Positions 12,863 to 24,248 are shown, numbered from the stretch's first letter. The stretch is DNA of 64,000 nt from Rusavskia elegans (GCA_011316305.1 SAUG01000009.1:372001-436000); one strand, 5' to 3'. Notes: generated by a model not told the origin, from the letters alone. Translations and numbers: made by a program.

Positions 12863-13401
12863 ATATCGGATTCGAAATCCGATTCGACGTCCAATTTAAA
12901 ATAGATAATAATTCGAATATTTAGTTTTTTAAATAGAAAAAAACGTTGTATATTAAAACGTTAGCACTATTATAAAACTTTTAATAAATATAATAAAGAA
13001 TTTTTTAGTAAATATTTCGAATATTTATCAATATATTATTTTATTATATTATTCTAATATCTATATAGATGTTAATTAGAAATTGTTTTAAAATATAGAA
13101 AGTTATTAAATCAAAACGTAAATTAAAAACGAATAATTCAATCGAAATTTTTACTAATATCTTTAAATTAAAATATCGTTTAAAAATATAGAAAAAAATT
13201 CTTATATTCGTTTCTATTAAAACAATTCTAATATCGAAGCAATATTTTAAAATAGCAATTATATTATATATAAAAACGATACTAATACTATAATTATAGA
13301 AAATAATAGTCTATCTATTAAAAGTTTTACTATATTCGATTCTAATAGATTAAAATAAATATTTATTTATTATAGATTTTATATCTATTAATAAATATAA
13401 T

Positions 13402-14034
13402 TAGACTGGCTATTTCGGTACGAGTTTCCGTCTGTATCTAAAATCCGACTCGATTTTTTAGCGGGTTAAACCGGTTCGACTCGCTAAATAGTCGGTTCCG
13501 GATCGAATCCGAAAATTCGATAGAAACCTGCTAAACCTTAATTATAATTTAAATATAATATATATTAATTTTTTATAAGTTTGATATCAATAATATATTT
13601 AGATAATATATTTAATTTAAATAAAATCCTTCTAACTAACGTATAGACTGGCCGTTTTATCGGGTTTCGAACTCGGGTTCGTATCCCGGATTCGAATTTC
13701 TAATCGTATTAGGAAGGATATTAACTTTAACTAGTAATTTAGACGTAATAGCCACGTTTATCGCGAAGTCGGGTCGCCACTTTGGTTCGAAATGGCCAAT
13801 CTACTAACGTAGTTAATTATTTAGAATTTTTTAAAATAAATAGATATAATTTTTATATTAGAATTATACTTTTATATTAGAACTTAGCGTTTTAGTAGTT
13901 TCGAATTAGATCGAATTAGTTTTTCGATTAGAAATTGAAAATCTATCGGTTTAGTATCTAGAAAAATCGGAACCGATTTAATTCGAACTCGGAATACGAA
14001 TCCGGGTTCGAAATTCGATTCGACGGCCAGTTTA
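13402..14034. mobile_element. hAT-like element D
   Basis: The left end TAGACTGGCTATTTCGGTAC and right end ACGGCCAGTTTA are flanked by exact AATATAAT octamers at 13394-13401 and 14035-14042. Without the nested element E and its duplication the element would be 465 bp, the same size class as the reconstructed element B. Confidence 0.85.
13644..13803. mobile_element. 160-bp hAT-like MITE E, nested in element D
   Basis: The ends TAGACTGGCCG and GGCCAATCTA are inverted repeats, flanked by exact CTAACGTA octamers at 13636-13643 and 13804-13811. It is the smallest member of the family seen here and proves that the family transposed after element D was in place. Confidence 0.87.
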
Positions 14035-14409
14035 AATATAATAAATACAATAGACTTAATATATTTTAAATATTATTATTCGATTATTTAAAATATCGAT
14101 ATAAATATTATAGCAAACTTAATAATAATATTTAAAATATTGATAACTATTACATTTATATCAGTTTTAATATTAACAATCGAAACTAAAGAGAAAATAC
14201 TATATAATAGTATATATTCAGGAGATTTCTACGTAAAAATTGTTTTATCAATTAATTTTATCTCTATTTAATTCTACTATTACTTGCCGGCTAAATTCGA
14301 TAGAAAAGAAATAATTTTTATTATTTATATAATTTTCAGAAATATATATAAAATTTAAATAAATACTATTTCGATTAATATCTATCAATATAATATTTAT
14401 ATCTTTTGA

Positions 14410-15330
14410 TTTTTTCTAAAAGGTTTCTATTTGAAATTATATAAAATTTATATATATATATATATATTATTAATATTATATACGGCAACGATTATAATAT
14501 TTATATTTAAAGAAATTTTTATAGCTAAAAATATATTTGTCAGGTAAAATTTATAGCGTAGTTAATTATTTCTATTTAACTATTTCTTTTTTTATTCGCG
14601 ATTACGAATCTTCTACTATCCAGTCCTTTTTAGACGTTATAAATAATTATAAATATCTAATTATTCCGCTATATCTATTTACTATATTGCGAAGTAATTA
14701 TCTATAGTTATCGCTTCGACTGTATTTATTATATAATCTATATCTAAACGTTCTATTTAATTATTAAAATATTCTTTAATCTATTTAATTTTAAAAGAGT
14801 CGTTAGATAGTATACTAGCTACTATAGCTAGAAGTTTTACCCGGTTAATTAGATTAAAAAGAAGTAGAAAGATCGGATAGTATATTTTAAAAATAATAAA
14901 AAGAAAATTTAAATTAAAGTCGAAATAGATTACTCTAGCTATAATAAAGTTATCGACGATCGCGTGAGGAGATATAGTTATTATAGATATAAAAAAATAC
15001 TACCGTCTGGTTTAATTTATAGTTATAACTATTACGAGAATATATATATACGTAAAAGCTTTTAGATATTATAGAATTTATATTACTAGTAATAGAAAAA
15101 AAAAAAAGAAAAAAAGCGATAATTACGAGATATATTTATCTGTAAAAATTTCTACTTTAGTTAAATTATCGATAGAAAAATACCTTATATTTCTAAGTAA
15201 ATTTAAATTAGTATTCTATAGAATCGTTATTTACGTTAACTAAATTGAAATATAAATTCTACTATCGTATATTTAATACTAATATACTAATACTTGATTT
15301 ATTTACCGAACCATTGATTTACCGAATATC
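14410..15330. repeat. Repeat module, copy 2 (unknown family)
   Basis: This is a second copy of the module at 11,815-12,660, more heavily AT-converted and with an extra stretch near 14,555-14,620. It lies outside any hAT-like terminal repeats I can find, so the module is probably an element of its own rather than part of the hAT interior. Confidence 0.65.
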
Positions 15331-16206
15331 AAAACCAAAACCAAAACAAATTAATTTAAATATCTTTTAAACTAATTACAATTATAGATAATAGAAAAAT
15401 TTTTATTATTTTTCAAATTATAAAAAATTTGAAATTAATTTATTTATAGTACGTTCGTTCTAGAAAGTTAATAAATTTATAGAAATAATTATAAAAAAAA
15501 AACTTTTATAATAGTCTAAAAGTTAGTAGATAATTTATTACCGATATTTTCGATTTCGATTTTATTAATAAAAAAAAATCAATTAGTAAAAATAAACCGA
15601 TTTTTAATAATTTTTCTTTTTTCTACGATTAGTAAAGTTTAGAATAATATTAAAACTAGCTATAGTATTAAATTAGCTTCTAATAGTTTTTTTAAAAATA
15701 GTTTTAATTTATTTTTTCGAAAATTATTAAATTTATATCGAAAAAAACTTTATATAAAGTAGCGTCCAAATTTTCTTTATTTAATTTTAATAGATAAAAA
15801 AATTTAGAAATTTTCTAATATTCTTTTTTAAATTTCTAGTAAAAAAAATGGTATTAATAATATTTTTAATATTATTTATAATTTTAATTACAGTTTTAAT
15901 TCGGCGTATCTAGATAAAATTTAGTTATATTTTCTATAAAAAGTAATTTTATAAAGAGAAAATTTTAGAAATAAATAACAAGGTTTTATTTATTGGATAA
16001 AATTTTTAAAAAATAATTATAATTTTATTTTAATTTAAATATTTACTTTCTAAATATAGTTCTCTAGTCTAGATAATATATATTTCTCGATATTATATCT
16101 ATATTATATTTTTTTCGATTTTAATTTAAATATAAATTTATTTTAAATTTTATATACTAATTTTATATCTAATATTAATATAATTCTTATAAGTAAAGAT
16201 TTAGTA

Positions 16207-17614
16207 ATAAAAGTCTAGCGAGCGCAACGTGCGAATAGTCTAGCCTCTTTAGTAGTACTAGGTCGAATATAGTCTAGGCCGAAGGCCGGCGCGAACTCTA
16301 AGGTCAATACTGGTAGAGGTCTGAAAACTAAGGCAATGTATCGCGACAAATAGATTATCCTGCCTCGTATCCCATTGCAATTCAAGGACGACGATACCTC
16401 GAGTGGTCGCCACAGCAGAGTTCTTTGCCATTCCACACCATCAGTAGCAGCGGAAGGGATAACCGTGACTCTTCGAGCCAGTGCAGAACATTGCCTGTAT
16501 GAAGAAGGCTCGTTCGCATCGGACAACCTACGTCGTTGGAAGAGCCTTACCAGATAGATCGAATCGAACAGGTTCCCTATGAGTTTTCTCTTTGAAACGA
16601 GACATCGATTTTTACACACTTCATCTTGGTCTTCTTCGTCCTCAGCCCCGGCGGGAACAGTGATCGACGACAGCGCCACCACCGTTTGATCCTTCAATAA
16701 TCCCTTGATCTCAGCCTAGTAATTTCACTTCCCGAAAACCTTCAGCTATTCAGCCGAATGCGGCATAGCACAACAACAATAGTCGTCCACAATAAGCTGG
16801 GAAATCAATGGCCATATATGCCTTAGATTTGAAATCAAGAGGCAAGTTGCGCTGTTAACTTTGAAGCGTCATGATGTCGAACAATCTCAACTTATCTACA
16901 CGGATATGCAAGCCTGTAGGTCGAGGATCCGATCAACCGTGAGGAAGAAACGAACCTCTTCTCTATCTTTTCGTATGTTGCTTGTTCTTCCCTAAGGATC
17001 CCTGTTTGTGTAAAGTTTCTCACATTCGCGAGGATGGCGTTCCTCTGCACTACTGAAATAACTTTCCGAACCAAATGTTGCTTAGATCTTGACAGCGGCT
17101 TATGCTAGACGTTGCTATTTGTACTCCTCATTTTGCTGATGTCTATTGAGCATCCAACAAGAAGTCCAGTTTCAAGCTAGTACCATCGCTAAAGACCATG
17201 TGCCATGCCGAGTGTCCTGCATACATGTGTTCATCATTCCTTCGGAGAATGGTGCCTCGAAAGGCTGATTGATCCTACCATCCTTTCCGAATCTTTTCAA
17301 AATCTTAACGCATCTGCCTTTGATCTGCCCTTTGAAGACTGGTAACCTGTAACCTGTATCCTCTCTGTTATTCAAAAGGTCCGTGGAGCACGGTGAACAA
17401 CAAGCTCAAGCGAAGAGCAGATTTAAATGGCATAACGCTCTTCCAGCTTCTCTTTGCTCGATCTCCTGCTTCTGGTGGTAGTCCTTTCGGCGGGCAAGGC
17501 GGGCAATTGACACCTCGACCAATACCTAAACCGAACCCTTTGCCAGTGCATGGGTTGGAGAAAGCTACGAAAAGAATATTTGCGCTGGGAGAGCCCAACC
17601 CGGCATCCCCGGGT
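16207..17614. other. No confident gene (boundary of the AT-rich block)
   Basis: Ordinary base composition returns here. The longest open frame (16,215-16,697, reverse strand) has no ATG and no recognisable domain. The frame leading into the lectin-like pseudogene (17,393-17,614) also lacks an ATG. Nothing further is supported. Confidence 0.6.
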
Positions 17615-19074
17615 ATGGAAGGCATGCAAGTCTGGGAAGGTCGATACACCAAAGCCTCCGAATGGAAACAAGTAGTCGTCGCCGACGGTCCTGAGCGACA
17701 CTATGAGGATAAGCTCGTAATCGGTATCACCGGCGGGCCTCCAGCGGTCCTAGATTCTCCACCGTCTGAAACTCAGAAAACAGTGGACCCTCTCCCAAAC
17801 CGGCATCGATGGCGATGGTTGATTGGTGTTGTTCTGGCTCTCCTCATTATCGTTGCAACAGTGACTCCGGTTGGGGTTATCATAACAAGAAATAAGAGGT
17901 TCGAAGATCCCTCCCGCTTGTCTGCGGTCGCTCACACCCAGCTGCTAGATCATCAGCAACAAGCACAGCGGATCCCACCTCGTCTGCAGCGAATGCCACC
18001 AACGAAAGATTGGGCGGGGTTCTCAGAGGAACAAGACTGACGACGCTGGAGCCTCGCACGGGCGGAGACATAAACCTATTCTACCAAACCAACGACGGAT
18101 CCCTCCACTACATATCGCAAAGGCAAGAGCGCATGTAGCAGGGCAGTACCGATCTGAACAAGCTCAGAACCCACTTTGCTCCACATAGTCGAACTTCAAA
18201 GATGGATCCGTCTACATAAGCTCAGATGTACCAAAAACCCTGTAAAGCTCGCTAACACGTACTCCGCGCAGTGGTGGCTCTTCTACATCGACAACTCAAA
18301 CACCATCTAAAATGTCTACTCCCAAAGCAATCCCACTTCATGGCGCCGCGGAAGAACTCCAAAGTCCCAGCAGACCCCTCCTCAAACGCTTTCACCGTGA
18401 GCCGAGGCCAACACTACAATCACAGCGCCGGCGATCTTGACGCCGGCCTAAGTCTCTACACCAGCGACTCAAACGGCACCTTCCTTACCTACATACATCA
18501 ACGGCGACAAAACCTCAAGCTGGAAAGATATGGAACCATCATCCCCCACACAGAGAGTCAAGGCAGCGCCAGCCTGTTTTTCCGAAACGGGGGATTGCGT
18601 ACTTCTTGACGACAAACGACGACCATGCAATCGATATGTGGTGGCGAAGATACGACAACAATACCGACCCCCATGGTGATTCCGAGAACAGCAAATGGCA
18701 TCTCGGACTCACGAGTCCGGCGTCGCTTCCCCGCAACGGGAGTCTCTGCGGTTCGTACGATTTCACTTTCCAAGGGGCCGATGGCACGATCCAGGGGATA
18801 GCCCGGATGATAAGCGCTGGGGCGTCACGTATGACATCAGCGATGGCGCCGCGATCGATGGCTCGGGGCTTAGCTGCTAGTACTTTTTTCGAGGATTTGA
18901 CCCGCTGACACGAGATTTCATGTGTTCTATCAAGTTGAAGGGAACGGGATTGTGGAGGCGAGGAGGTACTGGGGTGAGAACGAGAAGACATTGTCCGGAG
19001 GGTGGACTTATCAAACGGTCGCCCATTCGAACATAGGATATATTACGAGGTCATGCCGAGTTACGAGCCCCTGA
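17615..19074 (+). pseudogene. Membrane-anchored lectin-like protein, frameshifted and stopped
   Basis: The first ATG in a coding-like frame is at 17615. The product would begin with a short cytoplasmic region (MEGMQVWEG), followed by a transmembrane helix near residues 70-92 (LIGVVLALLIIVATVTPVGV). A Ser/Thr/Ala-rich linker and a propeller-like domain then follow in other frames: INLFYQTNDGSLHYIS near 18070-18115, WWLFYIDNSNTI near 18270-18310, AYFLTTNDDHAIDMWW near 18595-18645 and FYQVEGNGIVEARRYWGE near 18920-18980. This layout matches a common fungal type II membrane protein with a fucose-specific-lectin-like beta-propeller. A 1-nt shift near 17,900-17,940, a stop near 18,313 (TAA where CAA is expected) and further shifts break it. 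The family assignment is from pattern only. Confidence 0.55.
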
Positions 19075-19302
19075 ATGGATTACACGACATAGGTCTGAGG
19101 TTAAGGGGGATCAAGGACCCAAAGAAGGTGTGTATATAGGTGAAAAGTCTCCTGGCTAATACTTCTTCATCAGGAAGACGCGCGTTGCTATGCAATGCTT
19201 CCCCCACATGCCGCTGACCGATGACCGACGCCCAGCAATGCCGCTTCCTTTCATATTTCGTGAAACCCGATCCGTACCACGTGGCTGAGAGCGTCTCAAC
19301 TC

Positions 19303-20798
19303 TCAAGCGAATGCCAAAGCAACCGCGCCGCATCCCAGCATCAGCCAGGGGACTGCTGCTCCTCTTCCACTCGCGGCACTAGTGGTTCCCGTCCCCCCAC
19401 CGACCGGGGACGCCGAAGCGGTAGAGCCTGAAGGTGCACCGAGACGAGGTCCGACTGCCTGGGGATCGGGGGCCTGAACAGGGTTGGCAACGGCCGAAGC
19501 ACCGGGGACGGAGTCACCGCCTCTACCAATCTCGACGACACTGGACGTCGTGGCGTCAAAATTGGTCTGCGCTAGAGAGATCTCGTTGTTGGCCAGATCG
19601 TAGACGACGTAGGCGCTACGGAGGAACGTATCGCCAAAGAGGCCGACGGTGTTATCCGCGGCAGCAATGCCAAACATGCAGCCGGTGCGGCTGCTCCTTC
19701 CGCCTGGGAGGACGAGTTCAGACATGGGTACCGCGATAGTCACGGATGTGAAGGCGAAGTTCAACCTCTCTTCCGATTCAGCCAGGCTGCAGTCGACATC
19801 TACGTAGCCGGGCCTCGCCAGGGGATCGACCTCTATGCCGAGCGCTGCATAGACCTCGTCTGTCAGCTGTTGGGGTAGGTACGTGATGGTACTACCCGAG
19901 TCGAGTAGAACGGCGGCGGGTAAATCCTGCTCGAAGGATCGGTTGCGGCCGCTTCCCCCCGATAGACTAAGACCGCTCATCGTGATGACGAAGTGGCGGT
20001 ATTCGCCCTGCAGTTGCTGGACGGGCAACGTTTGTAGCGAACCGCGGTATTTGTCAGTGTCGACGCCTCCGAACAGGAGGGAGCCAGTGTTTGAGTTGAT
20101 GTCGTCCAGCCAAAGACTGTAGGCATTGGACTGTATGACACCTTGGTCGACCAGCAGCTGAGGCAGGTTGTGGTATGTTCCACTGCCTGTGCTGGTCTGT
20201 GCCACATTTGCGATGTAGCCGATGCCTAGGATACCGGCAGGAAAGCTGGATTCGTAGGCTATACCAAACTGCAAGCCGGTCAATTCCTGCTGGGTGGTCT
20301 GGCCGACTCGGACGGTTTCGGTGGCGTAATCACCCTGGGCGGAGCTGCCATCGGCGTATGAAATGTTGAAATCGCTATTGAGATAGGTATATGTAGTTGA
20401 GGCGTTGGCGTCGTAGGTGCCTCCTGGTCCACAGAGACCGGCGTCTTGGTAGGAACATATGGGGGATTGGAGCGTGTTGACCCAAAGGTCACTGCTGCCG
20501 GTGTCGACGATGACAATGAACTCCTGCGGGCCTGTGCCCAGGCTAATACGTGCAGTATAGGCGATGCCCTGTTTCGTTGTTAGACTTGTGTTGGGGCTGT
20601 CGGGGCCAGATCCTAGCTCACCTCGTTGGACAGCGTTTCGGGTACCGGATCTCGCCGTGTGATGTGCGGGTTCACGGGACGGCGGCCGTGTCTCCGCTGG
20701 AGCTGTAGGGCGACGGTAGAGGGCGATGAGGCTCGGTTGACCAGCTCGATGGCGGCGACAAGGGCAGCCAAAGACAGAAGGAGGGCGAGAGTCTTCAT
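19303..20798 (-). CDS. Secreted, probably GPI-anchored pepsin-like aspartic protease (family A1)
   Basis: Exons 20622-20798 and 19303-20568 are joined across a 53-bp intron (GTGAGC donor, CTAAC branch, CAG acceptor) to give 480 residues. The start is the ATG at 20798, giving a signal peptide MKTLALLLSLAALVAA. A pro-region with dibasic sites (RRHGRR, TRR) follows. The two catalytic motifs are VDTGSSDLW with Asp81 and LLDSGST with Asp282, and YADGSSAQGDYA is the flap-side strand. The C-terminus has a Ser/Gly/Thr-rich stretch and then a hydrophobic tail (VPWLMLGCGAVALAFA) ending at the stop, typical of a GPI signal. The product should cleave proteins at the cell surface, like yapsins and candidapepsins. 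It looks intact. Confidence 0.9.
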
Positions 20799-21911
20799 GA
20801 TGGGAATAGGGGTTTGAGGCAACGAAGGCTCTCTAATTATACAAGAGGAATGGGACCGTTAATGAAAGGTCTCCCCAGACACTTAGGCTACGACGGCGAG
20901 GCAGCAGTAAGGGACAGAAGAGGAGCACACCAGCAAGGCGCAAGAAAGAATGGTGAGATGTAGTGAGAATGGATGCATTGATGATCAAATACTCCGAGTG
21001 CAGTGACGAGGCTACGGCCAAGAGCAGAGCCAAGGGCAGGAACACGCGGCCCGGTGGCGAGGAAGGTAGACTGCATCCTTCACGGAGATGGAGATAACAA
21101 GGCAAGAGCGACACAGATCCATGACTTGTGCTGCTCGAGGGTCTGGCCAGATGGGGCTATGGGGGCTGGGTGTCGAATGATCCTGAAGTGCCATTATTAT
21201 GATTGGAGATGACGCATTGCATCTGACGCGGTCGACGTTTTGCTTGGCGCCGTGGATTATAATAATTATTATAATATTATTGAATACTCTCCTACCTTGA
21301 TGCTTAAAGTCTTGCCACCGGGCGGTTCCTGGAACCTTTACGACCTTGCACAGGATGCACTGCTACGGAGTAAACTAGGTACTATCACTCTATAGCTCAC
21401 ATCATCACTGCATTCGAAGAGATAGATGAGTGGCCTTGTACCTATCGATATATCACGTCTGTGCAATAACAGGACGAGAATAATATCTAGCCTGAAGCAG
21501 AAAACCCGATATACCTAAGCTCGACGTGTAGATCTACGGCATCGTGTTTTTCAGCTGGTATATACCCAATGATGATGACAACCTACAAATGTACCTACTC
21601 CATTGTTTTCTTCTTCGGTCCGCGAAATCCGCGCCGTAGCCGGCTATCCGATTCGTTTGTGAATAGAGGGACCGGATACCCTCCTTTGCCAGTCGATGGA
21701 CTGATCCCTGAGCATGACGGCCGTCAGAGCATAGATATACTTGGCTCCATTGTTTGGATTGCCATGGTTGTTTTTAAGAGTTGTGATATTACTCGATACT
21801 GCTGTATAATCGTGGTGTATTCCCCCGGAATAGCGACACGGACTTTCTCTGCGTACGTATCGTAATCCACGGTGGTTCTCCTTCTATCTCCATGGATTCC
21901 AAGTATCTTCT
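20799..21911. other. Intergenic region; no gene seen
   Basis: This lies upstream of the aspartic protease and downstream of the GH45 remnant. Open frames here are short and lack domains. It contains an AT-rich palindrome (see 21256-21275). Nothing else is supported. Confidence 0.6.
21256..21275. repeat. Perfect 20-bp AT palindrome
   Basis: ATTATAATAATTATTATAAT is its own reverse complement. It stands alone in ordinary-composition sequence upstream of the protease gene. A role is unknown; it may be a chance AT-rich patch. Confidence 0.5.
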
Positions 21912-23030
21912 TCACCTTCTTCCCAAACCGAGCTTCCCTAGAGCTCTGCTGGTAGATCTGGCAACGGCTTGTTGTACTTGAGCACTGTCCATCCTCTCCT
22001 TATACGGACCGTTGTCCTCCGTCTTCTCGAAAACCAGTAACCGGCGATGGCAAATATAAGAGAGAAAAGGTACACAGACAGCTACGACTTTTTTGAAGTT
22101 GGTGCTGATAGTAGCTTTCTTTGGTGACGATGGTAGCGGCGACGAAGAAATCGAAGACTCTGTCGGATCAGAAGCCAATCGCCGTCGCTCGTCGTTGCGG
22201 GAACAGCCAGTCTTGGCCGTAATGGCCGCAGGGCACTTGACGTGTTCGAAATCACCACTAAGGCATTTGTCAACAACCTGATCGATACGATATTGCGGCT
22301 GATCAACCCAAGGAGGGACCTACCTGTGGTTTTGAGCACCTACAAACCAGCCGAACCGCCAGAGACAACCATCTTTGAGTGCTGGGGCCAAGCGATCACA
22401 ATCGCCGGCAGAAGAAAGGCCTAGGGTCTGCGAGCCCCGGAATGTAGTAGGCGTTGAATACTGGTCCATGCAACTGTTGACGCCTCCTGGACCGCCCCCT
22501 GGTATCTAGTGCGGAGGAAGTTTAGCGGAAGCCCGTCCGAGCAGTGGTTGAAACGTACACGGACCGATAGGTCAAAAGTGGTGGAGGCTACTGAATCCAT
22601 GATAGACACGACTTGAAACACCATTCGTACGGCTCTGTAAGGGGTTCTGTACGACGTCTGAGTTGAAATGTAGCTCGTAGCAGGCGCAGCACCATGCACT
22701 CTTGTCCGCTCCCCCAAGATGGACTGCAGCGAAGCCGTAGGATGTTGTGTCGTCTACCTGCCCGGGATGTTGGTCCGCGCAAGCAGACGCTCCGCCGTCA
22801 TTGGGTTTATCGCAGCTTGAGGGTTGGTTGTAGTCTTCTAAAGGAACATTGCTCTTATCGCAAGTGGTGACGGGGTTACTAACATTGGCCGCTCCCGGCC
22901 AGGAGCAAGAAGGTTTGCAGCAGTTCCAGAATCGCATCGTAAGTGCAGCCATAAAAGCTCCGGTCATGGGCATGGAAATGGAACAAAGTATGGCAAGACG
23001 TAAAAGAAAGATAAGCATGCTGACTTCCAT
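21912..23030 (-). pseudogene. GH45 endoglucanase-like gene, frameshifted and lacking catalytic residues
   Basis: From the ATG at 23030 the frame gives a signal peptide and then the GH45 start MRFWNCCKPSCSWPG and the block YGFAAVHLGGADKSAWCCACYELHF. The next conserved block (MVFQVVSIMDSVASTTFDL) is in another frame, with too little room for an intron, so a 1-nt shift near 22,630 is likely. The C-terminal blocks are DGCLWRFGWFVGAQN and, after a plausible 66-bp intron, FEHVKCPAAITAKTGC. The first catalytic Asp of the family (WDCC) is Asn here, and the second (FDGC region) reads FNHC with a short deletion. A transmembrane-like tail near 21,940-22,080 is also split between frames. Cellulase activity is very unlikely. 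Confidence 0.8.
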
Positions 23031-23651
23031 ACGGTAGCACACTCATCAAGCAAAGATGCGCTCGTCTAAAGAAAATCCAAGGAAGACTTGATCTCTACGG
23101 ATCAAAAAGCAAGCCATGTTATATATATTGAGGTCGTAAAGGTACATGATCCTCGGTTGCAGTCAATCATCCTGGATAAGTCGTTCGAGGCAAGGAAAGC
23201 TTCTACAACATAGAAGGCTCAACAATACCATGCAATCCAGGGTGATACGTATGAGATTTTACCGAGATGTATGGGATTATGTTGCTCGAAGAATGTAAGA
23301 TTTCTCGCCGTAAGTGGCAATGTTCTGAGTCCCAATTAGCATCAAGAGATCAAGACATGGGGATATGAGCATACGAGGCGCGGTGCAGCAATCGAAAGAA
23401 CCATGGCCCCTTCGCGCTTTGCCTGCCGCAATCAATGGTGCATCTTATGATACGCGCTCGTGGGGGAAGGTAGCGAGGTAGGTGAGTATGCTGAAGTCTG
23501 CTGGTTCGCAAGCTACCTTGGACAGCAATGGAGGAGAAGCCAGATCGAACAGATATCCAGGTATCATCTTGTTCAACCCCTGCGATCGGCTGTCCGCCAT
23601 ACAGGCATAGCACATACCATCCCTCCGATCTCTCTTACCCCAACCAATGCT
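23031..23651. other. Intergenic region; no gene seen
   Basis: Only short open frames without ATG or domain content are present between the GH45 remnant and the cupin gene. Confidence 0.6.
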
Positions 23652-23930
23652 CTACTCCCCAATGACATACTGACATCCTCCATCGCCCATCCACACCTCA
23701 TGCACCCTCCCTCCTTCGACATCCACCCGGTCTCCCACCCCATACGTCTTCTTCTCAGCGTTGGCTTCGTTCGGAAAAGTGATCGTAAGCTGGCCTCGGA
23801 GGATCAGATGCGTCGTTAGACCAGAATGGGAATGCGGAGGGTAATGTGCGTTTGGGCCATCGCTCCAGGTGAAGACGTGCCCGAAACCCCAGGAACGGAC
23901 AAGTGACTCGGATTCTGCGCGAGAAGGCAT
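23652..23930 (-). CDS. Small single-domain cupin protein
   Basis: A 92-residue product starts at the ATG at 23930 (MPSRAESESL). The metal-binding cupin motif is visible as PPHSHSGLTTHLILRGQLTI, with the second histidine motif in GGRVHEVWMG. Such stand-alone fungal cupins are uncharacterised; binding of a divalent metal and a small-molecule role are inferences from the fold. The frame is open upstream to 24002 but without ATG, so an upstream exon cannot be excluded. Confidence 0.75.
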   Translation of the reverse strand: MPSRAESESLVRSWGFGHVFTWSDGPNAHYPPHSHSGLTTHLILRGQLTITFPNEANAEKKTYGVGDRVDVEGGRVHEVWMGDGGCQYVIGE

Positions 23931-24248
23931 ACTTGGGGAAATGGTGCTACAGGTCTCCTGAAGTGGTTGATTAGATTCTCCTGTCAAGACGTGGTCTTCC
24001 ACGAGTTAGCTTGATGAGTGGTGCGTGATGGGCTATTTTGCAATGACGTCAATCCATCACGACGCGATTCGTAAATGCTCTATGCTCTATGCCTGTATGG
24101 CTCAAAGACTTTAGGTACGCAATGGATACTCGCCATGCTGTATCAACGAAGACGGTGCACTAAGGTAGAACCTCAATATCTCTAGCTCCTACAAATGCTT
24201 ATACCAAACGCCAGTGCTTGTATGCATCATCCCCAACCACCCCTCCTT
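23931..24248. other. Intergenic spacer
   Basis: This is the 3' flank of the flippase gene and 5' flank of the cupin gene. I see no other feature. Confidence 0.6.

Larger units (their letters stand above)
6323..12898. mobile_element. Outer hAT-like element B, split by two later insertions
   Basis: The left end near 6323 matches the left end of element D (shared TTATTTCGGTACG-type block) and the right end at 12871-12898 matches the right end of element D. Flanking octamers are GAATAGAT (6315-6322) and AAATAGAT (12899-12906), identical but for one G/A difference that RIP could cause. Removing the Gypsy element, hAT element C and their duplications leaves about 453 bp, close to the 465 bp of element D without its own insert. 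This agreement supports the reconstruction. Confidence 0.75.
1..16206. repeat. RIP-degraded AT-rich transposon block
   Basis: Throughout this tract CpA and TpG dinucleotides are scarce, TpA is very common and CpG is retained, which is the classic footprint of repeat-induced point mutation (CpA to TpA on both strands). No long reading frame survives. Base composition changes abruptly near 16,207, where ordinary mixed sequence begins. Decayed Ty3/Gypsy, hAT-like and TA-inserting elements are listed separately. Stretches between them (about 1,280-4,550, 5,480-6,310, 12,910-13,390 and 15,340-16,200) hold only retrotransposon-like remnants or unrecognised AT-rich sequence. Confidence 0.93.

Noticed and set aside
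16215..16697. 160-codon open frame on the reverse strand
   Set aside because: It begins at TTG, has no internal ATG and shows no recognisable domain.
17393..17614. N-terminal extension of the lectin-like frame
   Set aside because: It has no ATG; the first ATG at 17615 gives the typical start of this protein type.
20833..21114. 93-codon hydrophobic frame on the reverse strand
   Set aside because: It is low-complexity, has no conserved features and lies in the protease promoter.
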